Below, piece after piece: positions 45,286 to 59,299 of a stretch of 64,000 nt of DNA. This stretch comes from Linyphia triangularis. Its lineage: Eukaryota > Arthropoda > Arachnida > Araneae > Linyphiidae. The translations under genes and the position numbers were made by a program. The stretch's first letter is position 1. The number at the start of each line of letters is the position of its first letter. Under the pieces are notes generated by a model. It did no database searches and was not told the DNA's origin. It worked only from the letters and a program-made list of their open reading frames with translations. The stretch lies in assembly GCA_963978545.1 (NCBI GenBank), contig OZ021733.1, forward strand, positions 36,271,846 through 36,335,845, written 5' to 3'.

Positions 45286-47388
45286 TGCTCATTCCAGACT
45301 GAGTGAGGTGAATACAAATCTTCTCCTCCACTCACCCTTGGCTGCTAATAGCGACTTTTCTATTATTTCAGATACGACTAATTCACTGCCTTGCGGCGTA
45401 ATTTAGATGAAGAGGTTTTCGTCCACCCGGGAAACAGGTACCTTGTACAGTACCCCCCAAAAAAATCAGAACGATGGCTATATCTTTTGTTCTAATTGTT
45501 GAAATAACAAGCAAAAGGTACCGCTGTAAATCGTGGAAGGTTTTTAATAATTGTATGTAGTTTTTTTTTTTTATCATGAGGGGTCATCTACATATTAAAA
45601 CAGAACCAAACTTTAAAAAGTTCAATAGCAACCTCGTAATATTATTCCATATTTGGATTCAGCATTAAAAAAGAATGCGAAATACAAAAATTAGTAATTT
45701 TCTAATGAATGGTTTATAATTTAAATGATAAAACGAAAATGATAAATTAATGTTAAATAAAAAAATTGGTTTTTGGCCATAAATACTTAAATAATTTATA
45801 TATTTCAGTATTTTTTTTTTCAAAAAGATAGTTTGTAAATGGCCAAACATAAATAGCAATTAACTTTTGCATCAATTTCTTTTTTAATAATGAATTATTA
45901 ATTAATAAAACAATTTAAATTTTTTTTGAATAGAAACATATATTTTTCTTTGCTTTCATTAGATTCGCCATGGTCTGAAACCCCACCACAATTTTTTTCT
46001 TTTCATTTTGACTTTTAGTTCTCGATTTTTTAGCGAAAATGTAAAAAACGCTCACTCTAAGGGACCGTATAGTAGACGACTTTTGAAAACTATCAAAGAT
46101 TAATTCAAGGTAAACTAGAGGTGTGGAAAATCACACAACGTTCAATTATCGTAAAATAGGGTGAATAGGAACAGCGGGGTAAATCGGAACAGAATTTCTT
46201 GAGATTGTAAAAAAAAATATATTATTTTATACAAACAAAGCAGTTTTATTTTTTGTATGTATATTTTTAATCTGTCTAACGTGTTTGGAATCGTGGAACA
46301 TATGTTTTGTGTGGTTTTCAACAGTGTCCTTTTTTTAAAAAAATTTACTTCCTTAAATTACATTTATTTAAAACCACATTTTTTAGCAATTTCAATAAGT
46401 TATCCTTTAAAAATTTTACTGAATCAGGTGATTTTTTCATTTTATAAATAATTTCAACGATCAAGTTACATTTGTGTTTACAGTGAAATGTTTCTGTAAA
46501 ATAATCACACTTTGCTGAATACTGTTTACTAATGCCTACATTTTATATTTATTAATTTTCTAATTATCAATAGTATACGTTATACTTCTGCAATTACAGT
46601 TTTCGATATTTTATTTATTTCGTGTGAAGAATGCACATCTTTAATGTTGTAAATAAATTATGTTACTTTTGCGTTTACTTGCTATTTTTGTATTAATCTT
46701 AAACATGTCACTATAAATCCAAGTAGTTTCTATGCAATTTTAGAATATTTGTATTTTATAACGTCGTGAAACGCCTCACTGACCGTTCGATTTCTCCCGC
46801 TGTGAAGTAGAATCTTAAAAATACCTTTCGTTTTATGGAAATTCTCCCTGAAGATCGGTCAAAAAATGGTCGAAACATTTTCGCTCATAAGTGACGTGTT
46901 TTTCAACATAATGCATTGAAATTTGGTATATAGAGTAAATGATGTATTCTGAATCGAATGAAATGGTAAAAAATAAGGGTTCGTGTTGAAATTTTCGAAG
47001 ATAGCGTTACTTTTACTTAGTAAACGGTCTCTCAAGAAAAAGAAATTGCATCAGATATATAGAAAATCGTAAGCAAAACATTTGGGTGCAAACCGTAAGA
47101 TACTACGATAATTAGAACCGAAGATATAGCCATCGTTCTCTTTTTTTTGGGTACTGTACAACGTCCAAGTCGGATTTCAGCTAAGTTTTCTACGCCGTTT
47201 TGAAAGGAGTTGTTTACTTTGGTTGTGCTTGCATTATCGCTGTAACCAAAGTTGATAGCACCGAAGCTTTAGTTGAAGCTTTTACTGTTGTTCGGAGAAG
47301 TTTTGTGAGCCTTCGTGAGAAGAAATAAATTATAGTTTTTAATTATTAAAAACTGCGTCAGCATTTCCTCTGAAAAAATTCATAACGG
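45286..47388 (+). mobile_element. Probable 5' LTR of a gypsy-like element, split by a DNA element
   Basis: The two parts (45,286-45,447 and 47,157-47,388) become continuous when the TA-flanked block is skipped. The right part holds AAATAAATTA (about 47,324) as a polyadenylation signal and ends just before a primer-binding site at 47,389. The left boundary is hidden by the LINE end. Confidence 0.5.
45448..47156. mobile_element. 1.7-kb TA-flanked inverted-repeat DNA element
   Basis: The left end is CAGTACCCCCCAAAAAAATC, then AGAACGATGGCTATATCTT. The right end read on the minus strand is CAGTACCCAAAAAAAAGAG, then AACGATGGCTATATCTTC. TA stands on both outer sides (45,446-45,447 and 47,157-47,158). 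This fits a Tc1/mariner-type non-autonomous element. The interior is AT-rich with no transposase frame. Confidence 0.8.
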
Positions 47389-47405
47389 TGGTGTCAGGAG
47401 TGGGG
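47389..47405 (+). other. Primer-binding site, tRNA-Leu type
   Basis: TGGTGTCAGGAGTGGGG matches the complement of a leucine tRNA 3' end including CCA (TGGTGTCAGGAGTGGGAT is usual). It marks the start of reverse transcription for an LTR retrotransposon lying to the right. Confidence 0.7.
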
Positions 47406-47687
47406 TTTTTATAAGTTTAAATGCTGACTAATAGGTTTAAAAACTACGACTTACTATTAAAATATGAGGAAAAGTACAATCAGCTTGACATAGCGATTGG
47501 CAAAACTCAGGATCATTAAATAAATGGTATGTAGGACTTATAACTTTAAAATGCAATGGAGAAAAATTATGGGTAAAACTGTATAAATACATTTATTTGT
47601 TTTACAAATAAACTCGTCTTCGGGCCCGATTAATTGATGAACATCTAGAAGCTTTTGTAATGATGACCACTGAGAAGGATGTTCTTA

Positions 47688-48146
47688 ATTTAGTCGATAT
47701 CGAAGCTATCATAAAAAGGTTGTGTGAAAACAGCTCTGATGAGACTTCTTGCTTTTTAAAATAGCATAGTAATAGTGAACACTTAATCGTTTTTTGTAAA
47801 TTTCTTAGTCATCATTGTGTGCAATTTGTGTTTTGTATTGATTTAGTCGATATCGAAGCTATCATAAAAAGGTTGTGTGAAAACAGCTCTGATGAGACTT
47901 CTTGCTTTTTAAAATAGCATAGTAATAGTGAACACTTAATCGTTTTTTGTAAATTTCTTAGTCATCATTGTGTGCAATTTGTGTTTTGTATTGATTTAGT
48001 CGATATCGAAGCTATCATAAAAAGGTTGTGTGAAAACAGCTCTGATGAGACTTCTTGCTTTTTAAAATAGCATAGTAATAGTGAACACTTAATCGTTTTT
48101 TGTAAATTTCTTAGTCATCATTGTGTGCAATTTGTGTTTTGTATTG
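47688..48146 (+). repeat. 153-bp tandem repeat, three copies
   Basis: TAGTCGATATCGAAGC begins at 47,691, 47,844 and 47,997. The three units look identical base for base, so the amplification is recent. Each unit contains TAG and TAA stops, so it does not extend a coding frame. It lies in the leader/gag zone of the gypsy remnant. Confidence 0.95.
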
Positions 48147-48571
48147 TAACTTGAAATTTTATACATAAAAACAAAGGCTTTCTCTCAATTCTGTTAATTT
48201 CAATACATCTGGGAATGCGCCACATTACGGCATCATGGGTAGTCCTAATTAAACGTGATGCCGCAGTGGTTCCTGCAAAATGAATGAGTTTATTCATTAG
48301 TGTGGGATAAGGCCGTACACAGGGAAGACCCCCGTGACGCCGACCCCCCTCGAAAAGAAAACATGGCCACAAGCTTGGTGTGAGAAGGGGTAAGTCGCCC
48401 TCTCGAATGTTGGCCCACCGTCCCCAAAGGTAACCCAGGCCGACCCTGTGCACACCTGTTACAAGCATTGGACGAGGATCTAAGGAACTTTCGGCTGCAC
48501 TCACCAAGGATTTGGTTGACTAGCTTCTCGGGGATGTTCGGATGGCGGGAAGTTAAGAGACAATTGTCGGA
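48147..48571. other. GC-richer island, unrecognised
   Basis: A 129-codon frame is open on the minus strand (48,118-48,507) with GEGDLPLL-like and CVRPYPTLMNKLIHFAGTT text. It may be part of a dispersed spider repeat, judging from a vague memory of such translations, or of degraded gypsy gag. I do not call a gene. Confidence 0.3.
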
Positions 48572-48760
48572 AACCTTCTAATGGAATTTCAAGATGTTTT
48601 CTCCGTGTCATAGAAAGATGACGGAAGAACACATCATCGTATTGATACTGGAACTCATTTACCAATTAAACAACACCCTCGAAGACTTCCATTTGCAAAA
48701 CAGGAAGAGGTTGGAAAGTTATTACACGAGAAGAAAGATAATGAAGTCATTGAATTAATT
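48572..48760 (+). pseudogene. Ty3/gypsy pol fragment (before reverse transcriptase)
   Basis: The frame reads MEFQDVFSVS, a TAG, then HHRIDTGTHLPIKQHPRRLPF and EEVGKLLHEKKDNEVIEL. This is the conserved lead-in to gypsy reverse transcriptase, where the polymerase gene usually continues with PSxSPWASPVVLV. Here it ends in AT-rich DNA, so only about 63 codons remain. Together with the primer site at 47,389 it marks a gypsy element distinct from the one at 2,882. Confidence 0.88.
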
Positions 48761-49199
48761 ATTTTTAAATAATTTGTGACTTTTGATTGGAATACTACTG
48801 ATCTCATATTAATCATTTGTTGCACATTGCTTCCTTTAATAGAAAATAACTCACGAGTACTATAATTTCAAGAGTAACTAGCCATTTTGGAGTTATGTAA
48901 ATTTAATTTTGGCATTTTTTTAATGGTTTGCAAAATGTGCATATCAACTAAAATAATTATTTATTAAATCCATTTTCAAATTGACCAAGAAAGGTATTAG
49001 TGTAATTTTCATGAGAAAGCCTATAAAATTGTGACTGAATTCTATGACAATATATTAAAGATATTACAAATCTAATAAAAAATGCCAGTCATAAACATAA
49101 AATAGATTGCATCTTTATATTCTTTAATTAATTTTAAATAAATTGTTAGTCACTTAGAATTAAAAAAAAATAAATAAATGTGAAACATAATTAATTAAA
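48761..49199. other. AT-rich spacer
   Basis: Nothing recognised. Confidence 0.5.
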
Positions 49200-49960
49200 C
49201 TAGCTGCAAGGCCCGGTGTTGCAGAGACCCGCTATTGGTGTACATGTTCCAGCTTTTGGCAATTCGCTCGCAGAAAGGTTCATTGTTACGCAGAACCAAG
49301 ATAGCTTCGCTTGCCAAAAGTTTCATTGTTACGCGAACATAACTTGCTGAAAGGTTTATTGACAAAAAAATAGGCTCATTTCCCTCGTTGAAAGGTTCAT
49401 TGCTATGCAAGCACAAGTGCGCTGGAAGATTCATTGCTGCAAAGCATAAGCTCACTTCACTCACTAAAAATTAATTGCTACATAAACCTTTAATATTAGA
49501 ACCCTCTCCCTCCCTGTCAAGAAACAAAAAGATTTTCTCCATCAATATAATAATACAACACCCCTCTGAGAATATTTTAACATGTGTTTGTGAAAAGCAA
49601 AGTTTGATGTCCAAAATTACTTACGTTAAAAATTTCAAACCTCTAGGACTATTAGAAGTCGCTTTGTAAAAATATTTAAAAACAAATGAAAATTTTAATA
49701 TTATATTTGTCAAAAGTCCAAAACTACTTAGATTGAAAATATAATAGAATAAAAAAATAGAATAAATAGATTAGATAATAGATAGAATAAATAGAATTTA
49801 GAATAAAATTTCAGAATTGGAAACCTATTAGAAGTCGATTTATAAAGAATTTAAAATTTAAACATTCTGTTTATCAAATGTCCAATTAGAAGGCCAAAAC
49901 TATTTATGTTGAAAATTTCAGAGCAGTAGCCATATTAAAAATCGTTTTGTAAAATATTTT
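49200..49960 (-). mobile_element. RTE-like repeat, related to 33,950-34,932
   Basis: This begins CTAGCTGCAAGGCCCGGTGTTGC, then has AAAGGTTCATTG(T/C)TACG repeated about six times at 35-60 bp spacing (49,275-49,440). From 49,575 the TATTTTAACATGTGTTTGTG and ATTTCAGAGC-type units of the other locus appear. Family assignment is tentative. Confidence 0.5.
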
Positions 49961-50218
49961 TTAATTAAAATAATTATTTAAAAAAACTATTTAAAATTTT
50001 TTATAAATATTTATTTTTTTATAATTTTTTTCTAAATTTCTTCATCTACATTCTTATCATAAACTGATTTCATTATAAAGAATTAGCTTTGAGTTATGAA
50101 GCCATAGTGATTCTGAATCACTAAATACCCAGTCGCGAAAAAAAGTAAATAGTGGGTTTTGCATTTGGGCTATTAATTAAATAATGAGAAATGAAGAAGC
50201 ATTCTGTTGGAAAACAAT
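49961..50218. other. AT-rich spacer
   Basis: Nothing recognised. It separates the repeat-dense part from the repeat-poor right part. Confidence 0.4.
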
Positions 50219-53200
50219 TTTATTAAACAAATAGTTCCAACATATATTCTATAAAGTACAAAACTAAATTACAATCTAATAATACTGAGACACTGTCTCA
50301 AATGCAATTATTTCTAATAGTGACAGCTGCCATCAGTGATATGTGTATCAAAAATATTATTGATTTTTTGGCAACTACACTGAGTATTGGATAAACATCA
50401 ATAATATACAATCAGATCAATTTCAACGATTTCAAGCAAAGTAATTCCAGTCATTATTTTTAGTATTGAAAATACATGCATTGAAGTGAAAGACAATAGC
50501 TAGATGACAATAGCTATACAGCCAGATACAATAGCCAGAACAAGAGCCATTAAAAGCCAAAGTATTACAAGTCAAACATTTGAACGAAAACATAGTGTTT
50601 AGAGAACAAATAAAGGTTTATTAAAGAGAAAACTTGAACCTATCATGTTGGAAAATTTAATACATTTATTTGACTTTTAGGGAAACAGTTTTTTCCACAA
50701 TTATTACACTTGCTACTTTGGCTTTCAAAAGTTCATTAAATATGTAAATAATAGAGTATTTATGTTAGCGACAATAATAAAAATGACTTAGACATTGTAT
50801 ACATAATTTTTCTTAAAATGAATGAAAACAATTTTAATAACATTCAGCAAACAAGTTTCTAGGGTAAACATAACAAAGAACTTTGAACAAGTTTGAACTA
50901 AATTCTTTTAAATTAGGAATCTTCAAATTGCTTGATTAAAAATATAAGCATACATAACTAGATATTTTAAAATTTAATATATAGTCCCATTTAATAAATT
51001 ATTTTCATATAATTCAAAGGGAAAGAAATACAAATAATTATTCAATATTACAGGCTACATAAAAAATACATGATATACATATCCTAAATATGTAACGAAT
51101 GAAAATGATAAGAAGGCATATCACTGTTTTTCAATTTGTTTCAATAGTATAAACAAAAAAAAAAAAAAAACTAAAATGAAATATATATTTTTCATGACAA
51201 AAGCCTTTTAATCCAGATTTGAAAAGTTATTAATTGTTTAGTACATAACTATGTTTCTTTTTACATACTCAGTATGGAAAAAATATTAAATATAAATTTT
51301 AAAATTAAGGCAATAAACAGAAACTTACAAAAAAAAAAGAAAAAAAAAGACAGTAATTCCTGTAAATAACAATTAAGTACAAAAAACATACATTAGGATA
51401 ATGTAAAATGTACAGAAACACTATAAACAAAACAATTGAAATTAGGTTTTGTTTAAAAAACTTGATCCCTTTTATTTTACACAGGAACATGAAATCCTAA
51501 TAAAGCAAAACAATGTGGTTTTTTTTAATATGGGATTAAATAAAAAAAGCAAAAGTATTTCTAATAATAAAGAATTTTTTTAATTTCTCAAGTAATTTGT
51601 TTTAAGAATATTGTCTTCGATTAACTATGGGTATCGATTTTAGCACCATGCTAAATATCTATTATTAGCTATTGTTTCTAAAGTTAAACATATGTGTTTA
51701 AACATACTAATAATAGAAATTAGTTATTGAAAGCAAAATTAAGCCATGGTAGAAATTTAAAATGCATGTTTAATTGGTACCAGGGAACATTGTCTTCACA
51801 TCTCCCAAAATGTGATTAAAAAACAACAACAAAAAGGCCCAGGAGACTGCATATTTCTTTAAGCAATGTCTACTTTAAGGAAATGAAAAATATAAGGCTG
51901 TGTTTCACAATGTGCGGTTTGAATATAATTAATATACTACTAGTACTTTGGTTTCCCATGGCACTTATTTAGAATATATCAATAGGGATAAGTAAATGGA
52001 TTCCCAAATTCATTATTTTCTTTAAATGGATATTTGAATTGGTCAGTGACACTATTTCCTTAAAAGAAAACCACTAAACATTTCCATATAGTATTACATG
52101 TTACCCGATTCCAAAAGTTATGTCCAAAAATATAAATTTTGCAGGTAACGAAAAAAACTTCTTACAATTTTGCAAATATAGGCATCGGTCTTGTATCATT
52201 ATTTTTTAGTTGACATAAATAAAATTGAACATAAATAATATGAAAATGGGCATAATGAGTTTTGGAACTCAACTTTTTCAATCCTGCGAAAAATATGATC
52301 TGGGGAATATAGGAAAGACCAACAGCAGGGAATAGAAGAATGATTTTTTAAACTGCTAATGGGGTATTTTTGGGTAGCCGATTGCAAAACATTTCTGCAA
52401 CAATAGAATTTTTATTCTGTCCACTGTAACAGTCTTCGACTAGCTTGATCGGATTAATATTTTTTAAGTTAGTGTGGCATAATCAAGTGAAATTGCTGAC
52501 ACAATTTTGTAGGAGACTTTTGCACACGTTTTGTCAGACAAAATTAACAAAATGTACTTTCTGTAGTTGTTCATAATAGGATAAATCTTTGCACACTGTC
52601 AAGTCGTAATTGTAGAGCTGTAAGAGGGGGTAAATAAGAGGACTGATCAAGTAATTTGAGAAGGATGAGATTTTTTGGCAATCAAAAGAAATAATGTCTA
52701 GCCCTTCAAACGGAGTACGAAGTATGTAATAAAAAGCCTTTGCCTTATAAACAGTAAACTCAGCGTTTAATTTAGATTTTTTTTCATCATTGTTAAATTT
52801 TTATTGCTCTTTATGCATAAGGCAAAATGAGCAAACATCAGTTGCAGGCTATTCAAAAGCAATGTTGAAGTCTTTTTTAAAGACAATACGAAAAAATTCA
52901 TATTTCACTTTTATTTGGTAAAATCAAATAAAAAATCTAAAAAACCACCTCTAACTTTATTGACATTGTATTGAAAAATAAAGAAAGAGGTCCTGCCATC
53001 TTTCGACAAAATGTTATTTAAATTTAAGACAACTATCAATGATTAATGGTTTTTGACCTAACAACACATGGAACTGTTGCACTAAGTAAACAGTGAAATG
53101 CAATAGGATATAGGTCGTCATTCTCCGTAAAAGCCACAAAAGCTTGTAACAGCAATTTTTTTGTCGTTAGATAAGTTAAATATTTCTGCTAACCATGCTA

Positions 53201-54066
53201 TATATTTTAATGCAAGCAAAACTCATCAAAACAAATATAAATTTAATAATATTTTTTCATACTAAAAAAATATTTCCACAGACATGATTTGTCATATCTG
53301 TGGACTGTCGCAACCTCAGAGTTGCATGCTTTATCAGTTTTTTAATTTAATTTCATATTTCCTTGATGTCAATAATTATTTATATCTATAGAATATGTTA
53401 TGCCTGGGTATAAAGCTTTTATGAGTAGTAATTTCATTACAGTGAATGTAATACCTCTTGTCGCAAGACCGACACATCACGTCCAAGGACAGCAGTTTTT
53501 AGTTGTTTTGTTAAACAACTAAACACACAACAAGTCAACTGCGATATTTGAAAGAAGTCCAATGTAAATATTTTGGTTCCAATACACATTGTGTATTTTA
53601 TTTTTCAATATAAGAATCATATTTTATTATTTACATGTGAAATAGGTGCAACTGTAAAGATCATACCATCATGTTTGTGGTCAAGATAAAATTAGTTAAG
53701 AATAATTAAATATTTATAATTAACTACTTATTTCATAATATTTGTTGTACAAATATCAATTTAGTAATCTCATGTTTATAAATCAAAAATTCCATTCGGA
53801 ACTAAACAATAACAAGGAAATCATCATGTCCGAGGACATCAATCAATGGAATAACTATGGATGATCTCTATAAAAATCAGATGATCTCTGCCAATGCCAT
53901 AATTGGTATGTAATGGAGAAGTTCTAAGGGAAAAAACATTTTCTAAGCATTTAAAGATTTCAATTTTTTTTCTCTCCTGCAGCTGAAATAGTTAGTTCTG
54001 TGGAGAATGACCCATATAACGATTTTTGGTCTAGTAATTGCATTGGGTAACGGATATAATGGACTA

Positions 54067-54175
54067 CGGAACTGTTGGTGCTGTGGACTTGATGAGAACT
54101 AGAACTGTTGGAACTGTGGACTTGATGAGTTCTGGAACTGTTGGTGCTGTGGACATGATGAGTTCTGGAACTGCA
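54067..54175 (+). repeat. 33-bp minisatellite, about 3.3 units
   Basis: CTGTGGACTTGATGAG-type text recurs at 54,081, 54,114 and 54,147. The period equals 11 codons, so the minus strand is open with an 11-residue HQVHSTNSS-type repeat over about 98 codons. I take the openness as a by-product of the period. Confidence 0.85.
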
Positions 54176-57100
54176 CCTAGTTTTTAAAGGCTTTTTAGGT
54201 TGGAAAATAACGACTTTTGAACTGTTTGACTTGAAATGGGTGCAAATGGTTAACAATTATTCAAAAGAACACATAAAACCAAAAGAGTTTTTTTTGGGCA
54301 TAATGAGTTTCGGAACTGAGTGACTCACAAATAATATTGTGCATAAAAGATCTAGAAATATTGATACATTTATACTTATTATATTTAACTTTTTTTAAAT
54401 CTTAAAGATTTCAAAACATATCTTAATTTAAGTACTTTAAAAAAATATAAGCAATTAAAATTTATGAAATTTTTGTGAGCGTATGGTAAAAAATTTGTGT
54501 TGCAGCAAAAGTCCTTATAAATTAGGCATTAAGCAGTGCTTTAACCCATTTAAAATGGATAATTAGCATATTTTTAGGTTCAAAGGATAAGGTTTCAAAA
54601 AGCATACAGTAGTTCATCAAAAAACAGCATACATTTTTATACAATCAAAATAAAACTAAATTTGAATGCCATGTAAAAGGAAGATCCAAATATCCATTTA
54701 AAAATTATTTCTTTAATATGGTTACGAGTGACCAAATTAGGTATCATGAATAGTAAAAAATTGAATATTTATAAAAAATACTTGTATTAAACACAAATAT
54801 ATATAAACATGGATATGAAAGATATTTCACAGAAATAATTCTACATCTCTCTTGATTAAATATAAAAGTACTTTTTCTTGATTCACAAACATACTTATAT
54901 AAACAAAATATATATCATAAGCTAAAATGAGTATGTTATTTAAAATAAACCGAGTAACTTATTCTCAGTCTAGAAATAAAGTAATACTGTGTTTCAAGAA
55001 TTAAAACAATGCTAAGCATAGATTATATACTTAAACAGAAAACTTAATAAACTTTATAAAATCCTCATAAAAATGTGTATTACATCATGGTTATTTATTA
55101 GTAAAATATATAAACATAGCTCATAAAATTTTAATAAAAAACAAAATAAAAAAAAACAAAAACAAAAAAAGTGAATTGAGCATATAAGTTCTAGAACTGA
55201 AGTTCTGTTTCCATTCTAAATAAAAATATGTATTCAATTTTCTTGTTTCTTTTCTTTTATTGTAATACTTAAGCAATACTCCTTAATAGAATATATAAAA
55301 ATATTAATAGAACCAATGAATACCAAATTGAGAAGTCAATTTTTTAGGCAGTGACATGATTTGCAATATTTTCTGTGCTTTAAATTTAGTACGTTATTAA
55401 TTAGGCCATTTTATTCGAACTCCATTATAGCCTGAATAAAACTATTGACAATCGTGTGATATTAAATGTGTAGAAATTGCAGGCCCATCTTACTATATCA
55501 GCACTTTTCTACAAATCAGTATTTTATTAAAGAATTCATAACTCCGAGGAATAAGTTTTTCTATACACGCTTCAATGCCTACAGCTTTTATGGTTTGGAG
55601 GAAGTGGCAGTTGCTCCATGTTTTTAAACATTTCATATAGAAAAGTTAATTTAGCAAATATTCCTTTAGCAAACATAGCTGTTATTTTTTTTATTAGAGT
55701 AAATTTGTTTGAATTTGACCAGACTGTCTGAACATCCAATATGCATACATTTGATTGGTGAATCAGTGAATCCTTCTTCAAACGTTTTACACATTTCCAT
55801 ACACAAGAAATTAAAAAAAAAAAACCTTATGGATGCGGTTTTTAGCAACATAATAGCTGTTTGGTTAATCAACTTCAATGACTAAACATCAAAGCAGTGT
55901 TACTTATCTCGGGAAGCAGTATCTATAATCTTGAAGGCAGCATTTAGAGGATAGAACTCAAGCAACAGTGTGATAAACGCATAAATGAAGTGTTACATGA
56001 AACAAAATTTACTATTTCTAGTGAAATTGAAGCAAAATATGAAAAATTATATGAATATATTAGTATTAAATTTTCAATATTGTTGTTGCACTATGTATAA
56101 TACGGATAAAAAAAACATTACAAAAATTTCATTGTGAAAGAAAGTGAAGAATGGGCTCAACACAAAAAAAAAAAAAAATGGTTGAGCTTTCAGGTAATGT
56201 GATTACATTTCATTTTATGTTTGAATTATAAGACCTGTTAAAATCTAGAATGGTACAATTTTATTGTAGTAAAAGAGAAACAAATTCTAGGAGCAAATTT
56301 ATCTATGGAAATGTACTTCAGCACAATCACACAAAAAGAACTTTGCAATTAAATATGTGTGTATGCTTTAGAATGAAATTTAGGTGCATGATTCCTTAAA
56401 ATTTATTTGAAATTTAATATTTATAAGTAGATCATTTAATGAGGTATTTTATTTTACTTTTTTACTTCAAAATTATAAATGAAATTGATGTTTCACATGT
56501 TGTATTAAGTCACCAAAGCTTCACACAAATTACTTGGGGTTTTATTATATTACCATATAATTTTCCTTAAATTCAAATAATCTGTTGGGTCTATTAAATG
56601 TATAGTAAAACATCAGCTCTGTTAAAAGGAAAACATAACAAAATAAGCATTTTTAAACATTTGCTATTTTGTTTGCTTCTTTTATGCATTTACGTTTGCA
56701 TATATATTACCAATTGTGCTTGCTGCTTTGATGTGACAACGTTACAGCAATACATGAGAATTGCTACAGATTTTACTCAATAATACAATGCCATATCAAT
56801 ATAATAAGTTGTAGCCATTCTTAGTTTTGACATTAAAATGAATATTTGAATAAGGGACCTATGTAGAGGAATGTACCTATAGCACCTACATTGTTTACAT
56901 AAAGTTTAAATTTGAGGAATATGCATTAAACTAACAGTCAAAAATCACATTGTCATTTGCAAAATTGATTGTTTTTTTATGTAGATTAGTTAAGAATTCC
57001 ATACATTTAATACTGCCATGACTTTCATACTCATTTTACATAAATAAAATATTTAACACATGGAGATGCTGAGACATGGATACAGAATTTCTTTTCCAAG

Positions 57101-59299
57101 ACCAACTTTTTTATAGCATTTTTTCCAAGCAGAGTAAACAGAAAACACGAAACGATGTGGTAAAAATTTAATTACCTAAAAGTGAAAATAAAATCATGTT
57201 TAAAATTATAGAACATTTAGAAGTAAAATAAAACAAGATGTAGTTGATTAAACAATTTGAGAAGTTAAATGTATAACAGATAAACAATTAGAGTACTTGA
57301 TGGAAAAATAATATAAGGAAGATAAAATACTATATACAAGGAACAAACAACAAGGAAACTGAATTATCAAACACATTAAAAAAAACAAAAAAAAAAAACA
57401 GTTACAGAGAAATTGTACTCCTAACGTTAAATAAACAGCAAGATAACTTGTATAAAACATTTAACTAAAATATACTTTCTCGCCAATTAACAGTACATAA
57501 TACTAAATATAAAAATTTCCCCTGTTCTAAAATTTCATGTTTTTAAAGGATCTTGGATGCAAAACACACACTTTATAAAACATTATTTTTCTAAAGATGC
57601 AACAATAAAGTATATTGATATAATAAGTTATAATCACCATAAACAGTCATTAATAGAATAAAGAATATTCGGTACAAATGTGCCATTATCAACAATTTTA
57701 AGATTACAGAGCATTTCTAAAAGTTAGTACAATTCCATTGCTTTTGAGACACCTGCAAAGTTTGATACTTTAATCCTGTGTTCCTTACAAAGCATTCTAA
57801 ATTAATGTTCTCAGAAAATTTGCTAGATTGTTAGTTGCTTGAGATTGATGACACTAAACCCCGTAAAAAACAACACAGATTGCAAGAGCATATCATGACA
57901 TCAATCCTGCTTTTAACTATATTTCTTCAATGTAGAGACCCCATAGATGAACCACATTCTGGGATATTGCTTTACAACAAAAGATCAAAACACATTTTAT
58001 TACAGCAGTAACTTACTGGAACGTGCATATTCCAGCTGTGGACATTTAATTCCAACTATTTGACATACTCAAATTTTATTAAGGATTGTTGTAATTGTTT
58101 CATTTTAATAAATGTTTTTTAAGGTTTGACTACATCATTTCTTATTTTTATCTTTGCTTAAGTGCATGTTTTTATGAAATTTCCAAAATAGATATGTGTG
58201 CCATGGAATATTAAACTTAAAATTCAATTGATCCTAAATTGAAATATATTTTGAGGAAAGAGAATACAGAATTTCTCTTATAAACATTACTTACTATCGA
58301 TAAAGGTCTCAACTCTAATTTAACTAATCTGATTTGTTAAATGCATTTTAAATTAAGAATAAACTCTGTAATAAGGAATTTTGTTTCAGTTCAGTGTGAT
58401 GCAATATGGAAAAAAAAACAAAAAAAAAAACACGAGTCATAAAATGTTGTACTAATGTTATAATTTTTACAAGTTACTGATTAAAGCCAGTTGCATATGA
58501 TATTTTGTACAAAAAAAATTATAAGAGGGAAAAATAAGTTAAATTTTTAGTAACTACTTTATTCTGGTTTCAAAGGATCAAAACATTGCTTTCAGTACTT
58601 AATACAGAAATAAGCCTTTGCTAAATTGGTTGAGACAGCTAAATGAGACACGTATGTATCATTAAAGGAGGGGTGTGTCACACAGACATGACCCTATCAA
58701 CTTTTCATGTTTTGATCTACGATAATGATTGGCATATAAATATTTTCCTTACAAACTAGTAGTCACAATTGTCTCAAAGTTTTTGACATTTTTTCCTATG
58801 GCTCTGTTAGTCAAAAAGCTGGATTATTTTTCAACAAATTATTACAATAATCAGAGAAACCTTAAGTTGCCGTTAAATGCTTAATTGAGTATACTTTTTT
58901 TTTTTTTTTTTACAAATATCCAAGCTAGCGACAGCTAGACAAATTCCATGAGGTTAAAAACACGCAAAAAGCAACAGCAAATTTTCCGCTGTCCTTTTTT
59001 AAAAAAACCTATTTACTTATATTTTTTTTTACTAAAAATTATGAAATGTAGAGAATTGGAAGTACATGTGTTATAAGAGAGAATCACGATGCAGAATATT
59101 TTTAGATAGTGGGAGAGTTTAATCACGAGAGGTCGAAAGTCAGAGTGGAAGTCAATCAGCCAAGGTCATTGGCTAGCTTCCCATTTCCCAATAATTTCTG
59201 ACGTATCAGTTTGTACATTTTTGTCAAACTGTTTGTACTTTTTGATAAGCAATTTAAGTGTGAGTTTAAACTGTCATGCATAATTTTTTTATGGTCTTT

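Noticed and set aside
47688..48146. CRISPR-like array
   Set aside because: The units are contiguous 153-bp repeats with no spacers, in a eukaryotic setting.
48118..48507. 129-codon protein gene on the minus strand
   Set aside because: It starts inside the 153-bp tandem repeat and runs over degraded gypsy sequence. It has no recognised domain, and it probably reflects a GC-richer repeat.
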